6,932 nucleotides of DNA from CAZDIO01 sp964505555 (GTDB lineage Bacteria > Bdellovibrionota_C > UBA2361 > SZUA-149 > CAZDIO01): positions 1 through 6,932 of the forward strand of contig CAZDIO010000005.1 of the NCBI GenBank assembly GCA_964505555.1, in the 5' to 3' direction. A program made the translations under genes and the position numbers. Position 1 is the first letter of the stretch; each line of letters begins with the position of its first letter. Shown piece by piece: positions 1 through 6,140 of this stretch. The notes under the pieces are model-generated. The model worked only from the letters and a program-made list of their open reading frames with translations. It was not told the origin of the DNA and did not search any database.

Positions 1-20
1 GCTTCGCTCGCAACGACAGG
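1..20 (-). repeat. Dispersed repeat fragment at left edge of window
   Basis: Positions 6-20 (GCTCGCAACGACAGG) are the exact reverse complement of 6909-6923 at the other end of the window, and the outer bases on both sides continue as variants of CTTCGCT. The motif resembles the short 'GTCRTTGCGAGCGGAGCGAAG' repeat that I recall from many unrelated bacterial genomes, so it is probably one unit of a dispersed family cut by the window edge. Positions 17-31 (CAGGC, 5-base loop, GCCTG) could form a small stem just inside it. No coding function is visible. Confidence 0.6.
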
Positions 21-160
21 CGCGGGGCCTGCTATATATAAATGAAACAAGCCTCGTTAAGGCGCTGGAATTGAGGTTTCAGTGCTTTAAAAATCCTTAT
101 GAATCACTCAGGGTTGGCTGATCATCGTAGTATAGGATTCGTAGTGTTAGAATCTTGATA

Positions 161-177
161 CTGGCACACTGCTTGCA
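161..177 (+). promoter_or_regulatory. Sigma-54 (RpoN) -24/-12 promoter
   Basis: The sequence CTGGCAC-ACTGC-TTGCA matches the sigma-54 consensus YTGGCAC-N5-TTGCW with the exact required spacing: GG at 163-164 (-25/-24) and GC at 175-176 (-13/-12). Transcription would start near 188, giving a leader of about 88 nt before the receiver-domain gene at 276. Sigma-54 promoters need an AAA+ enhancer-binding activator, which is not encoded here. An imperfect inverted repeat (AGGATTC at 134-140, GAATCTT at 150-156) lies just upstream and could be an operator, although activator sites usually lie further away. Seen directly: the motif and spacing. Inferred: that it is active. Confidence 0.72.
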
Positions 178-275
178 GATTACCGAGCTAAAGCAGTCAA
201 AATGCCAGAATGCGCTTGTAACATACTGATATCTATAGTTTTATATTTTTTCTATTTAGAAAAATTTAACAACAA

Positions 276-647
276 ATGTCCCAAAATCGTTCCATTTTAA
301 TTATTGATGACGATGATGATGGCCGAGCTCTTGTAGCAACGGTCCTTCAGGGGCAGGGTTTTGAGGTCCATCAGGCTTCTCGTGGGGCAGAGGCTCTTGA
401 GAGGTTAAAAACTCTTAAACCAGCGTTGATTCTTCTTGATATCATGATGCCAGAGATGAGTGGTTATGACGTGCTTGTTCACATGAAACAACGCCCGGAA
501 ACACAAAACATTCCGGTGATTATGCTTACCGCAAAAGGTGAGGGAGAGGACTTCATCACCGGATACCAATACGGAGCCGATTACTACATCTCTAAGCCAT
601 TTACCACAAAACAGCTCCTCTTTGGCATTAGCATGTATATTAGCTAG
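276..647 (+). CDS. Stand-alone response regulator receiver (REC) domain protein
   Basis: A 123-residue single-domain response regulator that receives a phosphoryl group from a histidine kinase or phosphorelay and, having no output domain, must act by protein contact (CheY- or Spo0F-like). All key residues are present: the acidic cluster D11-D12 after the first beta strand, phospho-acceptor D55 in LLDIMMPEMSG, switch residue T85 in LTAKG, and K107 in SKPF. The length is that of one REC domain. An in-frame TAA at 267-269 leaves ATG 276 as the only ATG start; no Shine-Dalgarno is visible and the leader is A/T-rich. No kinase is adjacent. It lies 103 bp before tmk with no clear terminator between, so read-through is possible. 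The sigma-54 promoter upstream suggests it is switched on conditionally. Its pathway cannot be told from the sequence. Confidence 0.93.
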   Translation: MSQNRSILIIDDDDDGRALVATVLQGQGFEVHQASRGAEALERLKTLKPALILLDIMMPEMSGYDVLVHMKQRPETQNIPVIMLTAKGEGEDFITGYQYGADYYISKPFTTKQLLFGISMYIS

Positions 648-701
648 TAAACACTTTCCTCCCTTCTCTTTTTTCCCAAAGTTAAATATTTACCTTTTGT
701 A

Positions 702-710
702 TGTTATTCT
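702..710 (+). promoter_or_regulatory. Possible extended -10 promoter for tmk operon
   Basis: TGT-TATTCT fits an extended -10 element (TGN followed by a hexamer with four of six TATAAT positions). There is no good -35 hexamer at 16-18 bp upstream, only T/A-rich sequence. A start near 717 would give a leader of about 34 nt before tmk. Transcription from the upstream receiver gene is an equally possible source of tmk mRNA. Confidence 0.3.
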
Positions 711-718
711 TGCGTCAT

Positions 719-740
719 CATTTCAAAGGCATTTCAAAGG
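719..740 (+). repeat. Tandem 11-nt duplication carrying the tmk Shine-Dalgarno
   Basis: CATTTCAAAGG occurs twice in perfect tandem (719-729 and 730-740). The second copy followed by AAA gives AAAGGA nine bases before the tmk ATG at 751, a normal ribosome-binding site, and it supports that start. The first copy places a second AAAGG about 21 bases from the start, too far for direct initiation. Confidence 0.75.
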
Positions 741-750
741 AAACTGGTTC

Positions 751-1431
751 ATGAAGAAAGCTTGTTTTATTACCCTTGAAGGGATCGAAGGAGCTGGAAA
801 ATCAACGCTGCGCTCTAAACTCGCAGAACTCCTCCGAGAAGAACATCGAGAAGTAGTCGTTACTCGCGAACCAGGTGCAACCTCCTTTGGACAAGCCGTA
901 AGAAATCTTGTTCTTGATCCTCACAACAAAGAGCTCGACACAAAAGCAGAGCTGATGCTCTTTCAAGCTGATCGCGCGCAACATATTGTGGAGATCATCC
1001 GTCCCGCGCTTGAGCGTGGAGCGATCGTGCTCTGTGATCGCTACATCCATTCAACCCTCGCCTATCAAGGATACGGAAGAGGTCTTGAGCTAAACCACTT
1101 ACGCTCTCTTAATACGTTTACTACTGGAGGACTCCTCCCCGATCTCACACTCCTTCTTGATCTCGATCCCCGTGTAGGCTTAGAGCGTGCAAAGACGAGG
1201 ATTCGCAAAGCAAGTTCAAGTTTTAACTTCCAAGAATTAACTCAAGGTGGAGGAGATAACATCCTCCAAGATCGCTTTGAAGAACAAGCAGTCGAGTTTC
1301 ACGATCGCGTGCGAAAAGGTTTTCTTGAACTCTCAAAAGATCCTCAGTTTCGTTTTGTTGTACTCGACGCAGCAAAAGAGGAAGATGCCCTTGCCGAAGA
1401 AGCGTTCAAAGCCATAAAAACCATCCTATGA
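751..1431 (+). CDS. tmk: Thymidylate kinase (dTMP kinase)
   Basis: Phosphorylates dTMP to dTDP with ATP, an essential cytosolic step in dTTP synthesis. The 226-residue protein shows the P-loop GIEGAGKST (11-19), TREPG (38-42), which contacts dTMP, and the family DRY signature (D96-Y98) followed by STLAYQG (101-107). The P-loop lacks the catalytic arginine of eukaryotic enzymes, while the LID region (about 141-190) is arginine-rich, as in the bacterial type. An odd feature is about 20 extra residues in the LID (about 152-172, S/N/Q/G-rich), making it longer than most bacterial homologues of 205-215 residues. The frame stays open upstream to 538, but that stretch overlaps the receiver gene and resembles no kinase; ATG 751 has an AAAGGA site and places the P-loop at the usual distance. 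Its stop overlaps the holB start (ATGA), indicating translational coupling. Confidence 0.97.
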   Translation: MKKACFITLEGIEGAGKSTLRSKLAELLREEHREVVVTREPGATSFGQAVRNLVLDPHNKELDTKAELMLFQADRAQHIVEIIRPALERGAIVLCDRYIHSTLAYQGYGRGLELNHLRSLNTFTTGGLLPDLTLLLDLDPRVGLERAKTRIRKASSSFNFQELTQGGGDNILQDRFEEQAVEFHDRVRKGFLELSKDPQFRFVVLDAAKEEDALAEEAFKAIKTIL

Positions 1432-2462
1432 GCGAAGTTCTACTTAAAAAGATCGCCACACAAAAAGGGGTTTTTGGCCACACGGTAGCTCTTAACCTTC
1501 TAGAAGCACTCCTTAAAAAAGAGAGTATTCCCCATGCTTTACTTTTTTCCGGAAGCCCTTCAATTGGAAAAAGATTAATCGCAAGAATTTTTGCGCACTC
1601 ACTTCTCACCGATTCGATTGCCGACCTGCCAGAGCAGGCCCAGCAGAGTCGGCTCATATTTTCAGGACAACACCCTGACCTTCACCTCATCTATCTGGGC
1701 TCAGAAAACAAAGATATCTCTGTAGAAGAAGTTCGAGAACTTCGAAATAAATTGCAGCTCCGTCCCTATTACGGGATTTGCCGGATTGCGATTATCGACA
1801 ACGCTCACAAAATGTCTTCAGCCGCAGGGAATGCTCTTTTAAAAACACTCGAAGAACCCTCTCCAAAAACCTACCTGATCCTGATCTCAGAGGCCGCACA
1901 TCGGCTCTCGGCAACGATCGTCTCTCGTTGCCAAACCGTACACTGCGCTGATCTCTCAGGTAAAGACTCACAATCAGTTCTCAAAAAATGTTTATCAGAA
2001 ACAAAATTTCAAGAAAGCGAGATCGCTGAACTAAGCACTCTTTCTGATACGTTGATTCACTTCATCGGCGTTGAAAACTATGTCGATCCCCACTCTCTTT
2101 CTATCACTGAGCCCGGAGCTCTTGAGAGTCATTGCAAAGAGGTTCTGCAACTAGGAACAAAGATAAAAAAACAGCTTACCTCGCTCCTTCAGGGAGCGGG
2201 TTCTTCCGCGCTTCCCGTCTCTCTTGGAACAGAGCTTGGGTTACTAAAGGACTCTTCTGCGCTCACTTGGGGTATTATCAGAAACGTTTTTCGAGAACAG
2301 CTCCTCCTTTCTTCGGCAAATAACAGTAGTCGATTTGCCGATCTTCTTCTTCATTCACTCCAAGCAGAAAAACTCACCCTTGAGAGAAACGCAAATGCTC
2401 AGCTTCAACTTACCTCTCTCCTTTTAAAGGCTCATCACGCACTTCAAGAACAACCTCGCTAA
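1428..2462 (+). CDS. holB: DNA polymerase III subunit delta-prime (clamp loader)
   Basis: Clamp-loader subunit that, with delta and tau/gamma, opens the beta clamp and places it on primed DNA. This 344-residue AAA+ protein shows the delta-prime pattern: VFGH near the start (16-19), HALLFSGSPSIGKR (36-49) as a degenerate Walker A with R49 in place of Thr/Ser, HPDLH (82-86), a Walker B-like IIDNAHKM (122-129), NALLKTLEEP (135-144), and the SRC arginine-finger motif (166-168). The loss of Walker A Ser/Thr fits delta-prime, which does not hydrolyse ATP. The four-cysteine zinc module normally found between the Walker A helix and HPDLH is absent; residues 58-80 have no cysteine. The C-terminal 170 residues are helical-looking and poorly conserved, as expected for the collar domain. 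ATG 1428 overlaps the tmk stop, with no Shine-Dalgarno, so initiation is probably coupled. DnaX (gamma/tau) is less likely because of the dead P-loop and the gene neighbourhood. Confidence 0.92.
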   Translation: MSEVLLKKIATQKGVFGHTVALNLLEALLKKESIPHALLFSGSPSIGKRLIARIFAHSLLTDSIADLPEQAQQSRLIFSGQHPDLHLIYLGSENKDISVEEVRELRNKLQLRPYYGICRIAIIDNAHKMSSAAGNALLKTLEEPSPKTYLILISEAAHRLSATIVSRCQTVHCADLSGKDSQSVLKKCLSETKFQESEIAELSTLSDTLIHFIGVENYVDPHSLSITEPGALESHCKEVLQLGTKIKKQLTSLLQGAGSSALPVSLGTELGLLKDSSALTWGIIRNVFREQLLLSSANNSSRFADLLLHSLQAEKLTLERNANAQLQLTSLLLKAHHALQEQPR

Positions 2463-2463
2463 C

Positions 2464-2982
2464 ATGGGTGAAAAAGCTCCTCTTACAGCGCTCTCTGTTA
2501 AATTTTCAGATCGTGAGCAGACTCTTTTTACAACGAACTTCTCTGGGCTCATCGGCGATATTGTTGCAGTCGGTGACGATATCACTCCAGAGATCGGAAA
2601 AGTGCAGTGGATAGCAAAAACTCCCAAGGTTCCTGAGATCTTGCTTGAAACTCTCCTTCGACAAGCAACAGAAGAAGAAAATGCGCGGTTTCATTCTTCG
2701 CAATTACGCTCCGAAGACGCCCTTCCGATAGTAAGAAGATGCGTTGCCAATGAGGGGCTAGAAATGAAGGTATCAAAGGTAATCTTCTCTCTCAGCGAAG
2801 AGTTGGCAACGATCTACTACACAGCACCAAAACGAATAGATTTTCGCCATCTTGTGGTGATTCTTGCTAAAGAACTTCGTGCAAAAATAAATATGAAACA
2901 GATTCACCCCCGCGACGAAGCTCGCCTCCTAGGAGGAATTGGAACCTATGGACCCTACAGTTGGTGGCAAGAAGAGGCGTAG
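2464..2982 (+). CDS. PSP1 domain protein, short RicT/YaaT-like form without Fe-S cysteines
   Basis: A 172-residue member of the PSP1/RicT family. In Bacillus, RicT forms an iron-sulfur complex with RicA and RicF that promotes RNase Y-dependent mRNA maturation and differentiation. The family core is clear: GDIVAVGDD (31-39), the start of the PSP1 C-terminal domain near 75, GLEMKV (98-103), RIDFRHLVVILAKELRAKI (124-142), and QIHPRDEARLLGGIG (146-160). RicT proteins then continue with a PCGRPLCC-like segment and dozens of further residues; this one reads TYGPYSWWQEEA and stops. The three ligand cysteines are replaced by Y162, W167 and W168, and the only cysteine is C93. It may be a derived form working without a cluster, or a truncated one. 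The start at 2464 follows the holB stop by one base, implying co-translation. A hairpin repeat begins one base after the stop codon. Confidence 0.88.
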   Translation: MGEKAPLTALSVKFSDREQTLFTTNFSGLIGDIVAVGDDITPEIGKVQWIAKTPKVPEILLETLLRQATEEENARFHSSQLRSEDALPIVRRCVANEGLEMKVSKVIFSLSEELATIYYTAPKRIDFRHLVVILAKELRAKINMKQIHPRDEARLLGGIGTYGPYSWWQEEA

Positions 2983-2983
2983 C

Positions 2984-3120
2984 CATGGCAATTCATTAAG
3001 GATTCTGAAAAAAAGATTTATAGAGCTACAGAGACACAGAGAAGATCAATAAAATCTTTCTTTCTCTGTTTCTCTGCGCCTCTGTGGTTCTATAAAAAAT
3101 TCCTTAACTTAATGGCCATG
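2984..3120. repeat. CACAGAG-type hairpin element 1
   Basis: A long imperfect inverted repeat fills the gap between the PSP1 gene and metG. The left arm (2984-3049) runs from CATGGC through TTTATAGAGCTACAGAG to CACAGAGAAGAT; the right arm (3054-3120) mirrors it as ATCTTTC...CTCTG...CTCTGTGGTTCTATAAA and ends in TTAACTTAATGGCCATG. The loop is only a few A/T-rich bases. The last 48 bases (3072-3119) match 6241-6288 of element 3 at 43 positions, so the two are copies of one family. No poly-T tract follows the stem, so it is not a standard Rho-independent terminator. It could still affect mRNA stability or folding of the single strand. Confidence 0.85.
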
Positions 3121-3176
3121 AAGACTGAGTAGGGATTAAAAAAGCAAATGAAGCTCGGCTAAACTCTCTGAAATGC

Positions 3177-3206
3177 TTTACAATCACGACTTTTGTAGTC
3201 TATATC
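3177..3206 (+). promoter_or_regulatory. Candidate sigma-70 promoter for metG, possibly leaderless
   Basis: TTTACA (3177-3182, five of six matches to TTGACA) is followed after 18 bp by TATATC (3201-3206, four of six matches to TATAAT). The predicted start point falls at about 3212-3215, on or beside the metG ATG at 3213. This would give a leaderless transcript, which fits the absence of any Shine-Dalgarno. It lies just beyond hairpin element 1, so metG could have its own promoter. Confidence 0.4.
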
Positions 3207-3212
3207 CGATAG

Positions 3213-5180
3213 ATGGCTAAGCGCTATTACTACGTCACCACTCCGATTTATTACGCAAATGGGCATCCACATCTAGGAAATACCTACACGACCACCCTTG
3301 CCGACTGCTTAACCCGCTTTCATACGTATTTAGGGGATGAGACTTTTTTTCTTACTGGCACCGACGAGCATGGAGATAAAGTACATCAAGCAGCGATCGC
3401 TGCGGGGAAAACCCCACTCCAGTTTACTGATGAAGTAAGCGAATTATTCAAAAATACCTGGAAAGAGCTGGGGCTTGATTACTCACGCTTCATTCGCACG
3501 ACCGAGCCGGAACATAAAAAAACTGTGCAGTCGATCCTCTCAAAGATTCATAAAAAAGGGGAGATCTACTTTGGAGAGTATGGAGGACTTTACTGTGTTG
3601 GGTGCGAACGATTCCTTACGGAGAAGGAACTTATCGATGGAAAATGTCCTGATCACCAAACAACTCCTCAGTTCGTAAAAGAGAAAAATTATTTCTTTAA
3701 GATGGCGAAGTATCAGGAGCGGCTCATTGATCACATTACCAATGTTGCTCCCGATTTCATCCGACCTGAGCGATATAAAAACGAGGTGCTTGCGATGCTT
3801 CGTGAACCGCTTGAGGATCTTTGCATCTCTCGTCCAAAATCTCGACTCACCTGGGGGATCGAACTTCCCTTTGATAAAGATTACGTAACGTATGTCTGGT
3901 TTGATGCGCTCATTAACTACATTTCGGGCATCGGGTACCCAGATGATGAACAGTTTAAAAAGTTTTGGCCAGTAGCTGAGCACTTAGTAGCAAAGGATAT
4001 CATTAAACCGCACGGTGTTTTCTGGCCGATCATGTTGTTTGCTGCAGAGATCCCTCTCTATAAACACCTTAGCGTTCATGGGTATTGGGTTACTCCCACG
4101 GGAAAAATGTCAAAATCTCTTGGGAATGTCGTAAATCCTGTGGAGATTAAAAACACGTTTGGAATGGATACCTTTCGCTATTACATCCTTCGAGAGATGG
4201 CGTTTGGTCTTGATGGTTCATTTAATTTTGAAACTCTTGAGGCACGATATAATGCCGATCTTGCAAACAACTTAGGAAACCTTATCAGTCGCAGTTTGGC
4301 GATGATCCATAAGTACCGAGAGGGGATCATTCCTACTCCTGGAAATCATCCTACAGAACTTGATACCTCACTCAAAGATGACGCACTAAAAGCTGCAACA
4401 GATTCAGTTGAACTGATCAAGAAGATGGAGTTAAACCGTGCCCTCGAGAGAATCTGGGCATTAATTGACAGTGCCAACATCTACATTGACCGTAAAAAAC
4501 CTTGGGCACTCTCCAAAGAAGAAAACGCGGCAGGCGCTAAAGAGCCCCTGAACACGACTCTCTATACCCTTGCAGAAACACTGCGCATCATCGCTGGACT
4601 GATTTCGCCATTTCTTCCAGATACCAGCGAAAAAATCCTTCGTTATTTAGGATATAGTGAAAAAACACTCCCCGAAGAGCAACGTCTAAGCGCGACTTCA
4701 AGCTGGGGACGAATAAAACCAGGAACAAAAGTCGAAAAGGGTGAGGCACTCTTTCCAAGGAGAGATCAGATGGAAAAACCTGAAGCAGAAACACAAGAAA
4801 CTGAGACAAAAGGAACAGGAACAAAAGTTGAAGAAAAAGAAACCACCCCACTTCTTACCTTTGAAGAGTTTTCAAAGATCGACCTCCGGGTTGGTCAGAT
4901 CTTAGAAGCAGAAAAGTTGGAAAAATCTGAAAAACTTGTAAAACTTCAAGTCGATCTCGGAGCTACCCTGGGTCGAAAACAGATCGTTGCTGGAATTGCA
5001 AAACATTACAAAGCAGAGGAGCTTGTCGGAAGAAAAATAGCGGTTCTTGCTAATCTTAAACCAACAAAACTCATGGGCACGCTCAGTGAAGGGATGCTTC
5101 TTGCTGCCTCAGATGATGCTGGAAATTTAGAACTCGTCACTCCGGGAGTTGCTATTCCTGTGGGGGGCAAGATTAAGTAG
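3213..5180 (+). CDS. metG: Methionyl-tRNA synthetase with C-terminal tRNA-binding domain
   Basis: Class I synthetase that charges tRNA-Met with methionine. In the 655-residue protein the catalytic Rossmann domain has TTPIYYANG (9-17), a HIGH-type motif reading HLGN (20-23, Asn instead of the second His), and KMSKS (298-302). A zinc knuckle of the C-x2-C...C-x2-H type (C128, C131, C145, H148) lies in the connective domain. The anticodon-binding domain shows N356-x3-R360 and W431 in KKPW, the residues that recognise the CAU anticodon in the family. After an acidic/Thr-rich linker (about 520-546) comes an EMAP-II/Trbp111-like OB-fold (549-655) with KIDLRVG and KPTKLMG..SEGMLLA, which allows dimerisation and tRNA binding. 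An in-frame TAG directly precedes ATG 3213, so the start is fixed. Full length; no frameshift. Confidence 0.98.
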   Translation: MAKRYYYVTTPIYYANGHPHLGNTYTTTLADCLTRFHTYLGDETFFLTGTDEHGDKVHQAAIAAGKTPLQFTDEVSELFKNTWKELGLDYSRFIRTTEPEHKKTVQSILSKIHKKGEIYFGEYGGLYCVGCERFLTEKELIDGKCPDHQTTPQFVKEKNYFFKMAKYQERLIDHITNVAPDFIRPERYKNEVLAMLREPLEDLCISRPKSRLTWGIELPFDKDYVTYVWFDALINYISGIGYPDDEQFKKFWPVAEHLVAKDIIKPHGVFWPIMLFAAEIPLYKHLSVHGYWVTPTGKMSKSLGNVVNPVEIKNTFGMDTFRYYILREMAFGLDGSFNFETLEARYNADLANNLGNLISRSLAMIHKYREGIIPTPGNHPTELDTSLKDDALKAATDSVELIKKMELNRALERIWALIDSANIYIDRKKPWALSKEENAAGAKEPLNTTLYTLAETLRIIAGLISPFLPDTSEKILRYLGYSEKTLPEEQRLSATSSWGRIKPGTKVEKGEALFPRRDQMEKPEAETQETETKGTGTKVEEKETTPLLTFEEFSKIDLRVGQILEAEKLEKSEKLVKLQVDLGATLGRKQIVAGIAKHYKAEELVGRKIAVLANLKPTKLMGTLSEGMLLAASDDAGNLELVTPGVAIPVGGKIK

Positions 5181-5225
5181 GGTTGAACTCTGACTGAGAA
5201 TATCCTACGGGAGAAGAGGGAAAGG

Positions 5226-5315
5226 TTGAACACAGAGTTTCACAGGGTTACACAGAGTGGGGGAATAATTAAAATAATTTAAACTCTGTGTAACCCTGTG
5301 AAACTCTGTGTTCAA
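5226..5315. repeat. Perfect 33-bp inverted repeat, CACAGAG-type hairpin element 2
   Basis: The arms 5226-5258 and 5283-5315 are exact reverse complements over 33 bp, with a 24-nt A/T-rich loop (5259-5282). Each arm is a roughly 10-nt periodic array: CACAGAGTTT, CACAGGGTTA, CACAGAGT. It lies 45 bp after the metG stop and 60 bp before tatD. The lack of a T-run after the stem argues against an ordinary terminator. It shares the CACAGAG unit and the TTGAA/TTCAA arm ends with element 3 but differs in internal sequence, so it is a separate subfamily. Confidence 0.93.
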
Positions 5316-5375
5316 TAATCAGACACTCTAATTTAGTAAAACCCCCTCACACAAGAAGGAACATCAAAGTCAAAT

Positions 5376-6140
5376 ATGCATTTAGTTGATACTCACTGTC
5401 ATCTCGGCACCGTCGGAGAAGAAGCACTGGAAAGCCTCTTTGAAAATGCCAAAAAGTGTGGTGTGACAAAAATGATTACAATCGGTGCCGGTGAAGGGAT
5501 CGAATCAGCAAAAAAAGCGATCTCACTTGCCGATCGCTTCGAAAATGTCTGGGCATCTATCGGCATCCACCCCCACGACGCAGGAGATTGGACTTCGCTA
5601 GAAACGTTAGCACCCTTGGCGGTCCATCCCAAAGTAGTAGCCATCGGCGAAACGGGGCTTGATTTCTACCGGGATTGGGCTCCAAAAGAAAATCAGTATG
5701 AACTTTTTAAAAACTCAATTTCGTTTGCAAAAAAACACAAAAAACCTCTGATCATCCACTGCAGAGAGGCGCGCGAAGAGATTCTTACCATCCTTCAAGA
5801 TCTTCACGCTGAGGAGGTCGGCGGGGTGTTTCATTGCTACAGTGAGGACGAGGCGTTTATCCCAAAAGTATTGGCGCTTAATTTCCTTGTTTCATTTACT
5901 GGAAATATTACATTCAAAAAAGCTCACGCCCTTCGAGCCGTGGTAAAAACCGTACCGCTTGAAAAAATTATGGTAGAAACAGATACTCCGTACATGGCGC
6001 CAGAGCCCTTTCGTGGAAAGCCGAGCGAACCAATGCACGTCTATCAGGTTGCAAGACAGATTGCGGAGATAAAAGAGCTCACCATCGAAGAAGTTGCTGA
6101 AGTTACAACGAATAATGCAAAACTTCTCTTTGGTATCTGA
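5376..6140 (+). CDS. tatD: TatD-family metal-dependent hydrolase (putative deoxyribonuclease)
   Basis: A 254-residue TIM-barrel amidohydrolase-fold protein of the TatD/YcfH/YabD family, cytosolic metal-dependent enzymes reported to have DNase (3'-5' exonuclease) activity; the true substrate is often uncertain. All metal ligands are visible: H7-x-H9 in DTHCHL, E92 in GETGLDFYRD (91-100), H128 in IHCR, H153 in FHCY, and D203 in ETDTPYMAP (201-209). GIHPH (63-67) is also typical. The length is normal for the family. ATG 5376 is the only candidate start after an in-frame TAA at 5337; AGAAGGA at 5354-5360 is a Shine-Dalgarno-like site but 15 bases away, longer than usual. Its position after metG follows a widely conserved gene order (metS-yabD in Bacillus). 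A hairpin repeat starts on the base after the stop codon. Confidence 0.95.
   Translation: MHLVDTHCHLGTVGEEALESLFENAKKCGVTKMITIGAGEGIESAKKAISLADRFENVWASIGIHPHDAGDWTSLETLAPLAVHPKVVAIGETGLDFYRDWAPKENQYELFKNSISFAKKHKKPLIIHCREAREEILTILQDLHAEEVGGVFHCYSEDEAFIPKVLALNFLVSFTGNITFKKAHALRAVVKTVPLEKIMVETDTPYMAPEPFRGKPSEPMHVYQVARQIAEIKELTIEEVAEVTTNNAKLLFGI

Noticed and set aside
538..750. N-terminal extension of thymidylate kinase by 71 residues
   Set aside because: It overlaps the receiver gene in another frame, its Ser/Pro/Phe-rich sequence fits no kinase, and ATG 751 has its own ribosome-binding site and correct P-loop distance.
1248..1268. 7-bp hairpin (TGGAGGA / TCCTCCA, loop of 7) inside tmk
   Set aside because: It is short, lies in the low-complexity LID insertion of a coding region, and has no start codon suitably placed for its GGAGG, so chance is the simplest explanation.
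2984..3120. Hairpin elements as Rho-independent terminators
   Set aside because: None of the three stems is followed by a T-run on the + strand, and the stems are far longer than typical terminators.
3392..3403. AGCGATCGCT palindrome resembling the cyanobacterial HIP1 octamer
   Set aside because: I saw only one full GCGATCGC in the window, so there is no sign of the dense HIP1 repetition seen in cyanobacteria.
3540..3983. 147-codon open frame on the minus strand inside metG
   Set aside because: It lies entirely opposite a strongly conserved part of MetRS, shows no recognisable domain, and is best explained as a reverse-strand shadow.
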